A DNA stretch of 36,068 bases, taken from NCBI GenBank assembly GCA_011049425.1, contig DSBM01000134.1, positions 1-36,068 of the forward strand. The letters run 5' to 3'. Positions within the stretch are counted from its first letter, which is position 1. Each line of letters starts with the position of its first letter. Of this stretch, positions 1 to 8,026 are shown piece by piece. The translations under genes and the position numbers were made by a program. The notes below the pieces were generated by a model. That model was not told where the DNA came from and did no database searches. It saw only the letters and a list, made by a program, of their open reading frames with translations. This stretch comes from Candidatus Aminicenantes bacterium. GTDB taxonomy: Bacteria > Acidobacteriota > Aminicenantia > UBA2199.

Positions 1-467
1 CACGCATCCAGCTCTGGCCACCGGATCAGCCATTTCTGCCGCGCCTGGGACCGGAACCGCTGAATTCAATAACGGTTCGAGAAGTATTGGACGCGCTGGT
101 TTCACAACGCCCCATCAAGGCCGTTCTCCTGGACCAGCATGTCCTGGCCGGGATCGGAAACATATACGCGGACGAATCCCTGTTCCAGGCCCGCGTCCAC
201 CCCCTCACTCCCGCGCGCGCCCTCACCCCACAACAGAAATTTCGCCTGGCGGCAGCCGTTCCCTGCGTCCTTGAAGCCGCCATCCTCGGCCTGGGCACCA
301 CCCTGAATGACTTTCGCGACCCCAATCACCGCCCCGGTGAATTCCAGCACCAATTGCAGGCCTACCAGCGCACCGGGCAACCATGTTTTGAATGCGGTAC
401 ACCCATTGCCCGCATCGTGGTCGGCCGGCGCGGCACTCATTTTTGTCCGAAATGCCAAAAAAGTTGA
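1..467 (+). CDS. mutM: Formamidopyrimidine-DNA glycosylase (MutM/Fpg), C-terminal part
   Basis: Base-excision repair enzyme that removes oxidised purines such as 8-oxoguanine and nicks the abasic site. Only the C-terminal ~154 residues are in the window; the reading frame is open from base 3 and the catalytic N-terminal proline lies upstream. Visible family marks are LGPEPL, the helix-two-turn-helix stretch IKAVLLDQHVLAGIGNIYADE, and a C-terminal zinc finger with two CxxC pairs (CFECG and CPKCQ). The last codons and the TGA stop fall in an A-rich AAGTTGAAGAG run that belongs to a dispersed repeat seen elsewhere in the window. Nei is the close alternative, but LGPEPL and the finger spacing favour Fpg. 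Confidence 0.93.
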   Translation, partial: RIQLWPPDQPFLPRLGPEPLNSITVREVLDALVSQRPIKAVLLDQHVLAGIGNIYADESLFQARVHPLTPARALTPQQKFRLAAAVPCVLEAAILGLGTTLNDFRDPNHRPGEFQHQLQAYQRTGQPCFECGTPIARIVVGRRGTHFCPKCQKS

Positions 468-660
468 AGAGGGAAGAAGAAGGGGCGACCGGCCGGTCGC
501 CCTGAAGTTGGGAAGTTGGAGAGTTGAAAGCAGGGGATCTCCCGAGAGTATCAGTAGGAGGATTGCAGAAGTTTTGTTGGGTTTTTACTTTACACTTTCG
601 ACTTTTCACTCTTGTGCCCTCTGGGCATTTCACTCGCTGATCCCCCTTGCTCCCGTGTTT
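468..660. repeat. Intergenic repeat island 1 (AGTTG runs, hairpin, GTGCCCTCTGGG module)
   Basis: The gap after mutM is built of modules found again elsewhere. It starts with a purine-rich AGTTGAAGAG run, then a perfect 20-bp palindrome at 483-502 (GGGCGACCGG and its complement), then AGTTGGAGAGTTGAAAG at about 513-530. A GAGAGTATCAGTAGGAGGATT segment at about 543-563 resembles 26352-26375. The module at 602-634 centred on GTGCCCTCTGGGCATTTCAC matches 11791-11811 at 19 of 21 positions. The hairpin has no T-run after it, so it does not look like an intrinsic terminator. Confidence 0.75.
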
Positions 661-675
661 CTGACCGGGTACAAT
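647..675 (+). promoter_or_regulatory. Putative promoter with -10 next to the start codon (682 gene)
   Basis: TTGCTC (647-652), a 17-nt spacer and TACAAT (670-675) precede the ATG at 682 by only 6 nt. The expected transcription start coincides with the start codon and no Shine-Dalgarno is present, so the mRNA may be leaderless. The -35 match is weak (3 of 6). Confidence 0.45.
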
Positions 676-681
676 GAGAAC

Positions 682-1545
682 ATGAAACCACCCATCGCAT
701 TGCTGGGGACAGGGCTGCTGGGTGCCGCAACGGCCGAGCGGCTGTTGGATAAAGAATACCCCCTCACGGTATTCAACCGCAGCGAGGAAAAGACCCGCGG
801 CCTGCGGCGCAAATCCGCAAAAATCGCGCCCTCGGCCGAAGCCGCCGTCACGGCTTCTCACCGGGTTATCCTCATGCTCACGGATTTTGCCGCCATTACC
901 GAGGTGCTGGACGAAATGCCCCCGGACGCGATTAGGGGAAGAGCCATCATCCAGATGGGAACCATTTCTCCGGCCCAGAGCCGGTCTCTGGCTGAACGCA
1001 TCGGCGCATCGGGCGGGGAATACCTGGAGGCGCCGGTCCTGGGCAGCCGCCCGGAAGCCCGCAAGGGTCGTCTCCAGATCCTGGTCGGCGCCACACCTGA
1101 ACAACTGGAACGTCACCGCGAGCTTTTTCAGGATTTGGGAAGGTCAATCACCCATTTCGGCGAAGCGGGTAAAGCGGCGGCGGCCAAGTTAGCCCTCAAC
1201 CAGCTTATTGCTTCCCTGACCGCGGCTTTCGCACTCAGCCTCGGTTATGTTCAAAAAGAGGATATTCCTGTGGACGCTTTCATGGATATCCTGCGCGAAA
1301 GCGCCCTGTTTGCTCCCACATTTGATAAGAAACTGAAGCGCATGCGTGAACGGGACTTCTCCAACCCCAATTTTCCCCTTCGGCACCTGCGCAAGGACTT
1401 GCGCCTGATCATGAGCGAGATGAAACAGAGCGGTCTGGAGGTCCCTTTCCTGGAAGGGCTTGACCGCCTGGTCTCTGACGGCCTCAACCAGGGCCTGGGC
1501 AACCAGGACTATTCAGCCCTGTACAATACCATCCACTCAGAATAG
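682..1545 (+). CDS. NAD(P)-dependent beta-hydroxyacid dehydrogenase family (3-hydroxyisobutyrate dehydrogenase/GLYR1-like)
   Basis: A 287-residue cytoplasmic oxidoreductase of the 6-phosphogluconate/3-hydroxyisobutyrate dehydrogenase superfamily. The N-terminus carries the dinucleotide-binding GTGLLG motif (residues 9-14) in a Rossmann fold, followed by FNRSEEK, where a serine/arginine-type loop is compatible with NADP(H). The all-alpha C-terminal half has the expected catalytic Lys169 and Asn173 in GEAGKAAAAKLALNQL. Length is typical. The frame is open far upstream, but homology begins at the ATG at 682. There is no clear ribosome-binding site; a -10-like TACAAT sits 6 nt upstream. The substrate (glyoxylate, succinic semialdehyde or hydroxyisobutyrate) cannot be told from sequence alone. 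Confidence 0.88.
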   Translation: MKPPIALLGTGLLGAATAERLLDKEYPLTVFNRSEEKTRGLRRKSAKIAPSAEAAVTASHRVILMLTDFAAITEVLDEMPPDAIRGRAIIQMGTISPAQSRSLAERIGASGGEYLEAPVLGSRPEARKGRLQILVGATPEQLERHRELFQDLGRSITHFGEAGKAAAAKLALNQLIASLTAAFALSLGYVQKEDIPVDAFMDILRESALFAPTFDKKLKRMRERDFSNPNFPLRHLRKDLRLIMSEMKQSGLEVPFLEGLDRLVSDGLNQGLGNQDYSALYNTIHSE

Positions 1546-1651
1546 TTTTCCAGCCTGAAATCTTATCTGCATTCTCTTCTAAGCATTCTTCCTTCCTTTT
1601 CACCCCCGGCGTATGGCACGGAATCGACTGGGAATCCGGATTGCCTTGTAC

Positions 1652-1657
1652 TATAAT
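1652..1657 (+). promoter_or_regulatory. -10 element before the GT2 gene
   Basis: A perfect TATAAT lies 7 nt before the ATG at 1665 and overlaps the upstream ATG at 1656. No convincing -35 is visible. If used, transcription would start at about 1664-1665, giving a leaderless message starting at the second ATG. Confidence 0.4.
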
Positions 1658-1664
1658 GGCCTCA

Positions 1665-2534
1665 ATGGCTGAATCAAGTGGTGTTTCCTTTGTCATCCCC
1701 TGTTTCAACGAAGCCGGCGCCATTGAAAAGACCATACGCGAGTTGCGGGATGTCCTGTTAAACACCCGATCCACCTTTGAGATCCTGGTGGTGGATGATG
1801 GTTCAACGGATGGGACCACGGAAATTCTTGGCAACCTGCGGCTGGACCATGTCACAGTCTTATCCCATGAATCCAACCGGGGATACGGCGCCGCCATCAA
1901 GACGGGAATCCGAAGCAGTCAGCACGAAATCGTGGGTATCATGGACGCGGACGGAACCTACCCCACGGACAGAATTCCCGAACTGCTCGAACACATACCG
2001 GCACATGACATGGTTACGGGAATCAGGACCGGGGATGTACGCGCCGTGCCCCTGCTGCGACGGCCGGCCAAGTGGTTTCTCAACCGTTTCGCGTCCTACC
2101 TGGTCAAAAAGAAAATTCGTGACGTCAACTCCGGCCTGCGGGTGTTTCGCAAGCAAGTGGTCACCCGCTCCTGGAACATCTTTCCCGACGGCTTTTCGTT
2201 TACCACCACCATCACCCTGCTCTGCGCCCTGGAGAACCTGCGCGTTCTTACCGTTCCCGTCAATTACCTCAAACGCAGGGGCCGCTCAAAGATCCACCCC
2301 TTGAAAGACACCTACAACTTTTTTCTGCTCCTCATGCGCATCACCATGCTATTCAACCCGTTGCGCATCTTTATGCCTGTCTCCCTCACCACCTTTTTTC
2401 TCTGCCTGGCATCGATTGTGCGGGACATCACCCTGCTGAACCTGACCGAAACCACGGTATTGTTGTTTTTGTTTTCCGTGATCTTTTTGATGATCGGCCT
2501 GCTGGCGGACCTGATCAACAGGCGCATCCGCTAG
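1665..2534 (+). CDS. GT2-family glycosyltransferase (dolichyl/polyprenyl-phosphate sugar synthase type)
   Basis: Transfers a sugar from a nucleotide sugar to a polyprenyl-phosphate carrier on the cytoplasmic face (family knowledge of the DPM1/ArnC/GtrB group). Visible marks are the SFVIPCFNE start, VVDDGSTDGT with the nucleotide-binding DD, and MDADGTYP (DxD-like metal site). RDVNSGLRVFRK follows, then FSFTTTITLL and two hydrophobic segments near the C-terminus (about residues 228-280). In-frame starts exist at TTG 1641, ATG 1656 and ATG 1665; 1665 is chosen because a TATAAT covers the others. The next gene, GtrA-like, starts 14 nt after the stop, the usual partner of GtrB-type enzymes. The donor sugar is unknown. 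Confidence 0.88.
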   Translation: MAESSGVSFVIPCFNEAGAIEKTIRELRDVLLNTRSTFEILVVDDGSTDGTTEILGNLRLDHVTVLSHESNRGYGAAIKTGIRSSQHEIVGIMDADGTYPTDRIPELLEHIPAHDMVTGIRTGDVRAVPLLRRPAKWFLNRFASYLVKKKIRDVNSGLRVFRKQVVTRSWNIFPDGFSFTTTITLLCALENLRVLTVPVNYLKRRGRSKIHPLKDTYNFFLLLMRITMLFNPLRIFMPVSLTTFFLCLASIVRDITLLNLTETTVLLFLFSVIFLMIGLLADLINRRIR

Positions 2535-2548
2535 GAACGAGCCAAACC

Positions 2549-2983
2549 ATGGACACGGGAACCGGGTTTAAAAAATGGCGGCGGCACCGGTTTGCGCGCT
2601 ACACACTGCTGGGCGGCGGCTCGCTCTTGTTCACCCTGTTTTTCACCTGGTTGCTGACGGAAAAAATCGGCCTGTTCTACCTCTGGAGTTACGTTGTTGT
2701 CCTGGCAACGGTGGTCATCGTCAATTTCGTCGCGGCATCCAACTACGTGTTCAACACCAGGGGCCACCAGGGCCGCCGGTTTTTCTTTTACCTGGTCAGC
2801 CTGGTACTGCTCTACTTTGCCGACGTGCTGACGGTACGCATCCTGACCTCAACCCTGGGCCTGCATTACCTTGTCTCCGCGTTCGCCTCAAGGGTGTGTT
2901 TCTTTGTGATCAAGTATTTTTATTACCAGCGCATCCTGTTCAACACGGACTCGTTTCTCTACCCCGAAAAAGCCGATGGTTGA
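2549..2983 (+). CDS. GtrA-like membrane protein (polyprenyl-phosphate-sugar flippase candidate)
   Basis: A 144-residue protein with four predicted membrane segments, matching the GtrA family in length and in motifs such as RYTLLGGGS at the first helix and NFVAASNYVFN at the end of the second. GtrA proteins are thought to move polyprenyl-phosphate-linked sugars across the inner membrane. An AGGA lies upstream of the ATG. The gene sits between the GT2 enzyme that would make the lipid-linked sugar and a polytopic glycosyltransferase that could use it, and overlaps the latter by 8 nt. Basic residues before helix 1 suggest a cytoplasmic N-terminus. Confidence 0.8.
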   Translation: MDTGTGFKKWRRHRFARYTLLGGGSLLFTLFFTWLLTEKIGLFYLWSYVVVLATVVIVNFVAASNYVFNTRGHQGRRFFFYLVSLVLLYFADVLTVRILTSTLGLHYLVSAFASRVCFFVIKYFYYQRILFNTDSFLYPEKADG

Positions 2984-4823
2984 ATTCCTGCTTTCCGCTT
3001 TCTGGGTCGTTCTGACCGTAACCGCCGCCGTTGGCTATGCATCCGTTTTCTTTAAACGCCACGGCATCGGCGCTTTGGAATTTGCAATCATCTCCTCGGC
3101 CCTGGGCCTGGGCACGATTGCCCTGCTTACCCTGGGGGCCGCGGCCTTGCGCCTGCTGAGTCCGGTTGCGTTCGCGATTGTGTTGAGTCTGGGGAACCTG
3201 TTGTTCTTTTTCGCCGCGAAATCCCTGCACTTTCTTCGACGCCCCCTTCCCGGGTTTCACCCGGGGCTCCTGCTGCTCCCCTTTTTTGCCGCAAGCCTGT
3301 TTTACTGCTTTTTTCCTCCCACTTTTTATGACTCCATGATGTACCACCTGGCCGTTCCCAACCTCTACCTCATGAAAGGCGGGCTCGTTCCCTGGGTAAC
3401 GAATTTCAACGCCAGCCTGCCCCTGAACGGAGAAATGCTGTCGCTCTTCTCGCTGCTGGGCGGCGGGCTCTACATGCCCAAACTGATTTCACTGGCGGCG
3501 GGCGTGCTGATCGCGCTGCTCTTGATCAGCTGGTGCAAGAAATCGTTTTCCCGAAAAAACGCTTTTCTTTCCGCCCTGGCTTTTGTTTCCATCCCCCAGG
3601 TCGGGTTCCTCATGGCCTCATCCAAACCGGACATGGTGGGAATGCTTTTTTTGCTGGCTGGCTGCCGCCTGTACTTTCTTTACGCGGAAAACTCAAAAAA
3701 GCCTTCGCACCTCCTGCTCTCGGGCGTACTCTGCGGCCTGGCCGCGGGAACCAAGTACATTTTTGCTTTTTACCTGGCGGCTTTCTTTCTGGCCCTCCTG
3801 GGACTCGGCAAAGATTCTTTCGCCAACCGCTTGCGTGCCGTGGTGGTGATGGGAATCATGACCTTCCTCTTAATGACGCCGTGGTTTGTCAAAAACCTTG
3901 TCCACATGGGCAACCCGGTTTACCCCTACCTGAACAACGTTTTTCAGAACAAAAACTGGACCGGCGACCAGTCGCGACTGTTCGCCACCGTGATCAGCCG
4001 GGGCAAAAACAAGCCCATAAGCGAATATCTCTGTTTTCCTTTCAGAGTCTTTTTTCACCCTTACAGTTACGGCATGACCGCGGTGTGGGGCTTGATGTTT
4101 CTTTTTCTCCTGCCGCTGGCTTTTTTCCAGAACCGCAACCGCACCGGGCGGATCCTGCTGGTAACGGGTGGCCTGGCCTACCTTTTTTTGCTCTTTTTCG
4201 CCATGGTGCCACGCTATTTTCTGCCGGTTTTCCTGCTTTTGGCCCTGCCGGTTGCGCGGGGAGCGGATACAATCCAGAACAGATTGCCCTTGATCCGGCG
4301 CCTCTTCACCCCGCTGGTTATCCTGACCGCGCTCTACAACCTGGTGTTTACCGTATCACTACAGGACCGCCATTTCCGGGCCATCCCCTTTGTCCGCTCC
4401 GCGCTGGCCGGAGAGTTTAAGGGAAAGAAAGTCAACTACCTCTACGCCCTGCCCTATTTCGCAGGCGTGGAGTACATGAACCGCAACCTGGAAGATACCG
4501 ACAAGGTGCTGTTTCTGGGCGAAGAGCGCACGTTCTACTTGGAAAAGGACTTTCTCGCCTGTTCTTTTGCCGACCGCCATCCCCTGCTCGATATTCTCCG
4601 AAAGAGCACGGATTTCAATGATTTCTTTCGGGGCGTGCGCTCCCTGGGCGTTACCCACATCTTTTTCACCGAATCCGGCCTTGAACGCATGGGAAAGTTG
4701 TCTCGGCTCTATAGCCTGGACAATCAAAACCAACGCAAACTGCGCAGTTATCTGGGCCGATACCCGGTATTGTACCGGGATGTGCGCTATACCTTGTACA
4801 AAGTGAGGCGAGATGGATACTGA
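2976..4823 (+). CDS. Polytopic membrane glycosyltransferase, GT39/ArnT-like
   Basis: A 615-residue membrane protein with about ten or more hydrophobic helices in the first 480 residues and a soluble C-terminal periplasmic-type tail of about 130 residues. After the third helix the loop FYDSMMYHLAVPNLYLMKGG resembles the acidic first external loop of the GT-C fold (PMT/ArnT/DUF2029-like), where an Asp activates the acceptor. By context it would take a polyprenyl-phosphate sugar supplied by the GT2 and GtrA-like proteins and transfer it to an envelope acceptor. It overlaps the gene before it by 8 nt and the one after by 11 nt, implying translational coupling. Specific acceptor unknown. Confidence 0.72.
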   Translation: MVEFLLSAFWVVLTVTAAVGYASVFFKRHGIGALEFAIISSALGLGTIALLTLGAAALRLLSPVAFAIVLSLGNLLFFFAAKSLHFLRRPLPGFHPGLLLLPFFAASLFYCFFPPTFYDSMMYHLAVPNLYLMKGGLVPWVTNFNASLPLNGEMLSLFSLLGGGLYMPKLISLAAGVLIALLLISWCKKSFSRKNAFLSALAFVSIPQVGFLMASSKPDMVGMLFLLAGCRLYFLYAENSKKPSHLLLSGVLCGLAAGTKYIFAFYLAAFFLALLGLGKDSFANRLRAVVVMGIMTFLLMTPWFVKNLVHMGNPVYPYLNNVFQNKNWTGDQSRLFATVISRGKNKPISEYLCFPFRVFFHPYSYGMTAVWGLMFLFLLPLAFFQNRNRTGRILLVTGGLAYLFLLFFAMVPRYFLPVFLLLALPVARGADTIQNRLPLIRRLFTPLVILTALYNLVFTVSLQDRHFRAIPFVRSALAGEFKGKKVNYLYALPYFAGVEYMNRNLEDTDKVLFLGEERTFYLEKDFLACSFADRHPLLDILRKSTDFNDFFRGVRSLGVTHIFFTESGLERMGKLSRLYSLDNQNQRKLRSYLGRYPVLYRDVRYTLYKVRRDGY

Positions 4824-5577
4824 TAAGCGGAACGCCGCGCTGGATCGCGAGCATTTCGACCGCATCGCCGCCGAATACGAGCGCAAGGATCTTTCGCCCG
4901 GGGCTTCCCGGGCGCGAAAACTAAGGCTGACCCAGACCCTGCGCAAAGTTCCCTTGTCCACGCGGCCACACCTGTTGGAAGTGGGGTGCGGAGCAGGGTA
5001 CGCGAGCGCTTACCTGCATGGCCGGTACGCATCCTACACGGGCATCGACCATTCCGGCAAACTGGTGGATATCGCGCGCGCGCGTCACCGGGGGACCGGA
5101 ATGCAATTCGTTCAAGCGGATTTGATGAAATTCGATCCCGAAGAATCGTTTGACCTGGTGCTCATGATCGGTGTGCTTCATCACCTGGAAGAGATTCCGG
5201 CCGCGGTACGCAAAGTCCGTACCTTGTTGAAGCCGGGGGGTTACTTCGTGGTCAACGAACCCCAGCCCGCCAACCTGCTGATCTCTTTGCTGCGCCGCAT
5301 CCGCAAGCGGGTGGACGCATCCTATTCCGCCCAACAACGTGAATTGGGTCGAAAAGAGATCGAGTCCTTTTTTGCCCAGGCCGGATTCAGGGCAATCCGA
5401 TCCTTTGCCCAGGGTTTTCTGTCCACTCCCTTTGCCGAAGTTCCCCTGGAACCCGGATTTCTCTTCCGCCCCATTATCACCGCCACATGTCTTGTGGACC
5501 GGGCTTTGGAAAAAGCCACCGGCAATTTGTTCGCGCCCCTGGCGTGGAACACGATTGTCATCGCCCGGAAGCCGTGA
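4813..5577 (+). CDS. Class I SAM-dependent methyltransferase
   Basis: A 254-residue cytoplasmic methyltransferase. Motif I is LLEVGCGAGYAS (SAM-binding glycine loop), the acidic ribose ligand is in YTGIDHS, and the post-motif region is FDLVLMIGVLHHLEEIP followed by LLKPGGYFVVNEP, all typical of the Methyltransf_11/UbiE-like group. The start lies inside the end of the upstream glycosyltransferase (11-nt overlap) with a GAGGCGAG ribosome site. As last gene of the GT2-GtrA-GT39-like operon it may methylate a sugar or a lipid carrier; that is inferred from position only. It converges on the lipocalin gene, with a 68-nt gap. Confidence 0.85.
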   Translation: MDTDKRNAALDREHFDRIAAEYERKDLSPGASRARKLRLTQTLRKVPLSTRPHLLEVGCGAGYASAYLHGRYASYTGIDHSGKLVDIARARHRGTGMQFVQADLMKFDPEESFDLVLMIGVLHHLEEIPAAVRKVRTLLKPGGYFVVNEPQPANLLISLLRRIRKRVDASYSAQQRELGRKEIESFFAQAGFRAIRSFAQGFLSTPFAEVPLEPGFLFRPIITATCLVDRALEKATGNLFAPLAWNTIVIARKP

Positions 5578-5645
5578 GCTCCATCTTTTCAAACTATCCG
5601 ATCAGACTGAAAATGCGACTGCCATAGCAAAGGAGCAACTGCTCA

Positions 5646-6212
5646 CTATTGCGTCCCGGAATGAGCGGTGGGGACGAAGTTGTCAGGGTTGTAGCCGCGA
5701 TCGCGTAGGGTTGAACGCGCGGCCTCCCACTGTTCAGGGGTTAATTGCAGTTGCCGCGCCAGGATCCAACCGTATTTGCGCTTGGATTCATTGACCAGGG
5801 CCCATTCATAGTCCGGGTCCAGCCCGATCACCCAGTAGTCGCCCCAGAACAGGCGGATGCCCAGCAGGCTGACGAAACTCACTTTCAATTTGGCGTTGGT
5901 AGCCGTGTCGACCACTTTGGCCAGCCCCTTGGAGACCGATTCATCGCCATCGGCCTCAACGCAGCGGTTAACCACGGTTACACGCCCGTCCGGCCGCAGG
6001 CTGTAGGTGGCCGAGGTGTCACGGTCGCATTTGCGCTGGAAGCGATTGGGGATTTTGGCAATCTCGTACCAGCGGCCCTTGTAGCGCTCCAGGTCCACAC
6101 GATCCACGGTTTCGAGGGGTTTGTTTGAGTCCGCCGGCAACGGCGTCGAAAAACACAAGCCCAGGGCCATCAAAGTGATAACTGCCCAGGAAAAGGGTTG
6201 AACGGGTCCCAT
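5646..6212 (-). CDS. blc: Lipocalin family protein (Blc-like), secreted
   Basis: A 188-residue protein resembling bacterial lipocalin Blc, a beta-barrel that binds fatty acids or lysophospholipids in the envelope. A signal sequence of about 27 residues (hydrophobic core WAVITLMALGLCF) is followed by the lipocalin hallmark YKGRWYEIAKIPNRFQ, ATYSLRPDGRVTVVNRC, DYWVIGLDPDYEWALV and the RQLQL strand. The Cys in LGLC is a poor lipobox, so it may be periplasmic rather than lipid-anchored. The start has GGAGG four nt from the ATG and a TATAAT at 6234-6239 upstream on this strand. It stands alone rather than in the CotH operon that ends 95 nt upstream. Confidence 0.9.
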   Translation of the reverse strand: MGPVQPFSWAVITLMALGLCFSTPLPADSNKPLETVDRVDLERYKGRWYEIAKIPNRFQRKCDRDTSATYSLRPDGRVTVVNRCVEADGDESVSKGLAKVVDTATNAKLKVSFVSLLGIRLFWGDYWVIGLDPDYEWALVNESKRKYGWILARQLQLTPEQWEAARSTLRDRGYNPDNFVPTAHSGTQ

Positions 6213-6233
6213 GCATCCTCCGGTTTCTCCATG

Positions 6234-6239
6234 ATTATA
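6234..6239 (-). promoter_or_regulatory. -10 element for the lipocalin gene
   Basis: A perfect TATAAT on the minus strand lies about 20 nt upstream of the lipocalin ATG, ahead of the GGAGG ribosome site. The -35 region is not recognisable. Confidence 0.4.
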
Positions 6240-6307
6240 TCGTATTCACGCATCAGCGGCCAGTCCAGCCGGTTTGTGCGGGGTTGGCCATGGATGCCTC
6301 TGGATGA

Positions 6308-8008
6308 TCAGGATTCGGGGGCAAGGATCGGCTCAATCACGGTTTCAGATTCAACGGCAAAGCGCAACTGCGGTTGCGCCACTTTTTTTCCGTTTACCAG
6401 CCAATAGGCGATGCCGATATCCGCTGAATCCGCCAGCCCCACAGTGATGGTTTGGCCCTTAAAATACCAACCCTCGTAATCCCCCCGCTCCGGGTAACCG
6501 TCCACCTTTAATTTAATCTTCCTGTCCCCGGCTATGCGGCAAGATAAAATGGCTTCCAGGTTAAAATATTCCATTATCTGTTTGCGGATAAAATCGGGCC
6601 GGTAACGGCAGAAACGGCCCATTTCATCGATGGATTCCAGATTTTTGCGGTCAAGGGCCTGGAGCAGGCTGCGGTAGTAAGCCACCCGCGACAAAAGGAA
6701 ATCTCGGGTGATGCGATGATTCATTAAATCCGTCGTCAGGCGCACAAACTCGTTGCGAAATGGCGGACTCTCATGAATCAGGCGGCGGAGCAACACGCTG
6801 CGCACGTCAGTCGCCCTGGGATTGACGGCGGACTCAAAAGGGTGTTTTTCCCAGATATGTTCCGGAATGGTTTTGGTTCGAAAATCGTAGTGAAACCAGA
6901 AGCTGCGATCCATATCCCAGTTGATCCAGAACCAGCGCCCATCAGGGTCTTTCAGATCCAGGGCCGCCACGCCCTGGATATTATCGTCAGTTCCGCAAAA
7001 AACGAAGGAAAACTTGTTTCTAGACAAATTGTCCAAGTCCACCCGTTGCGCCGCCGCTTCCCTGGTCATGCGAACATCCGGATTCTCAACCCAACGTTTC
7101 AGTTCGGCATAATGCTTGATTGATTCGGGGTTTGATGAGCCACGATAAGAGAAGAACAAAAAATCATTGTGCTTGAAATGCGATTGCCATTGCCTGCGGC
7201 CCAGGTGCTCGGACAAAAAATGTATGCCTTCCAGTTCACCGTTGAACAGCAGTAAAGCGGGTTTGATATCCGGGGTTTTGCAGCCCATACGACGGGCGAT
7301 ATCAAAGGCCAGGCATGTTGTAAACGGCTTTTCCCGGGGCCAGTCCAGGTGCACAACCAGGCGTTTCAACGGATCGGTTTCAAGGCTGAAAATGCCGGGA
7401 GCAAACCGGTTGGCACCGTATTCCTTGCGGAAATAGAGGCGATAGCTGGTCCTGTTCTTTATCGTCCGGCTCGACCCACCATGAAGGCGCAGGCCCGCTG
7501 CCGATGCAAACAGCAGTTTGCCGTCTTCGTAATAGGACACATAGGCCAGGCGCTCCCATTCGCGCCCCCGGTAGCGGGGAAATTTCAATAGCCCGGTCTC
7601 AGGGTCGTTCAATTCCTTTTCATCAATAACGATCGAAATCAGGGGCCAGCCTGGTTTGAAATCCGTTTTGTCGACCACCCGGCTGCTGGGCAGGTCCGCA
7701 AAGCCCCCGGGATTCACCTGGAATGCATAGTCGCCTACCTGGCGCTTTTTGCTGAACAGGATCGCGTCTTTCGGGTTTTCCCGGTGTGACTTGTGTTCAG
7801 CCCGCCGGTTTTCGGCTGCAACCGCCTTGACCACGCCCATCTGCTTGACGATCTTTCCGAACGTTCCGTAATCCAGAATGGCCGTGGGCACGGACTGGCT
7901 CTGCAAGGCTTGTTTGGCGGGCGCAAACCAACCCGACTTTTCAACAAAGTAGCCCCCCAGGGCAACTGTTGCCGGGATCAGGAGCAGTGGAAGAATCGCG
8001 CGCCTCAT
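6308..8008 (-). CDS. CotH-like kinase family protein
   Basis: A 566-residue protein with an N-terminal signal anchor (residues 4-20) and an exported body. LRLHGGSSRTIKNRTSYRLYF matches the CotH nucleotide-binding motif, and WFWINWDMDRSFWFHYD matches the acidic metal-site motif; CotH proteins are atypical secreted kinases. A beta-rich C-terminal domain with EGWYFKGQTITVGL and YWLVNGKKV resembles Ig-like/chitobiase-type appendices of CotH proteins. It is the last gene of a three-gene minus-strand operon, 18 nt after the DUF4956 gene. Its proximity to a polyphosphate-polymerase-like protein suggests a joint function, but the substrate is unknown. Confidence 0.8.
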   Translation of the reverse strand: MRRAILPLLLIPATVALGGYFVEKSGWFAPAKQALQSQSVPTAILDYGTFGKIVKQMGVVKAVAAENRRAEHKSHRENPKDAILFSKKRQVGDYAFQVNPGGFADLPSSRVVDKTDFKPGWPLISIVIDEKELNDPETGLLKFPRYRGREWERLAYVSYYEDGKLLFASAAGLRLHGGSSRTIKNRTSYRLYFRKEYGANRFAPGIFSLETDPLKRLVVHLDWPREKPFTTCLAFDIARRMGCKTPDIKPALLLFNGELEGIHFLSEHLGRRQWQSHFKHNDFLFFSYRGSSNPESIKHYAELKRWVENPDVRMTREAAAQRVDLDNLSRNKFSFVFCGTDDNIQGVAALDLKDPDGRWFWINWDMDRSFWFHYDFRTKTIPEHIWEKHPFESAVNPRATDVRSVLLRRLIHESPPFRNEFVRLTTDLMNHRITRDFLLSRVAYYRSLLQALDRKNLESIDEMGRFCRYRPDFIRKQIMEYFNLEAILSCRIAGDRKIKLKVDGYPERGDYEGWYFKGQTITVGLADSADIGIAYWLVNGKKVAQPQLRFAVESETVIEPILAPES

Positions 8009-8026
8009 TTGCCTAAATGCAGTAAA

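Noticed and set aside
483-502. Palindrome as intrinsic terminator of mutM
   Set aside because: The stem is strong, but no run of T follows on either strand; better explained as a member of the dispersed hairpin family.
307-681. Upstream extension of the 682-1545 dehydrogenase
   Set aside because: The frame is open, but it overlaps mutM and repeat DNA, and family homology starts at ATG 682 with GTGLLG at residues 9-14.
223-1116. Long open frame on the minus strand opposite mutM and the dehydrogenase
   Set aside because: It lies antisense to two well-supported genes, has no recognisable domain and runs through repeat DNA; high GC keeps the frame open by chance.
1641-1664. TTG 1641 or ATG 1656 as start of the GT2 gene
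   Set aside because: Neither has a ribosome site, and a TATAAT at 1652-1657 would place both upstream of the transcription start; they cannot be fully excluded.
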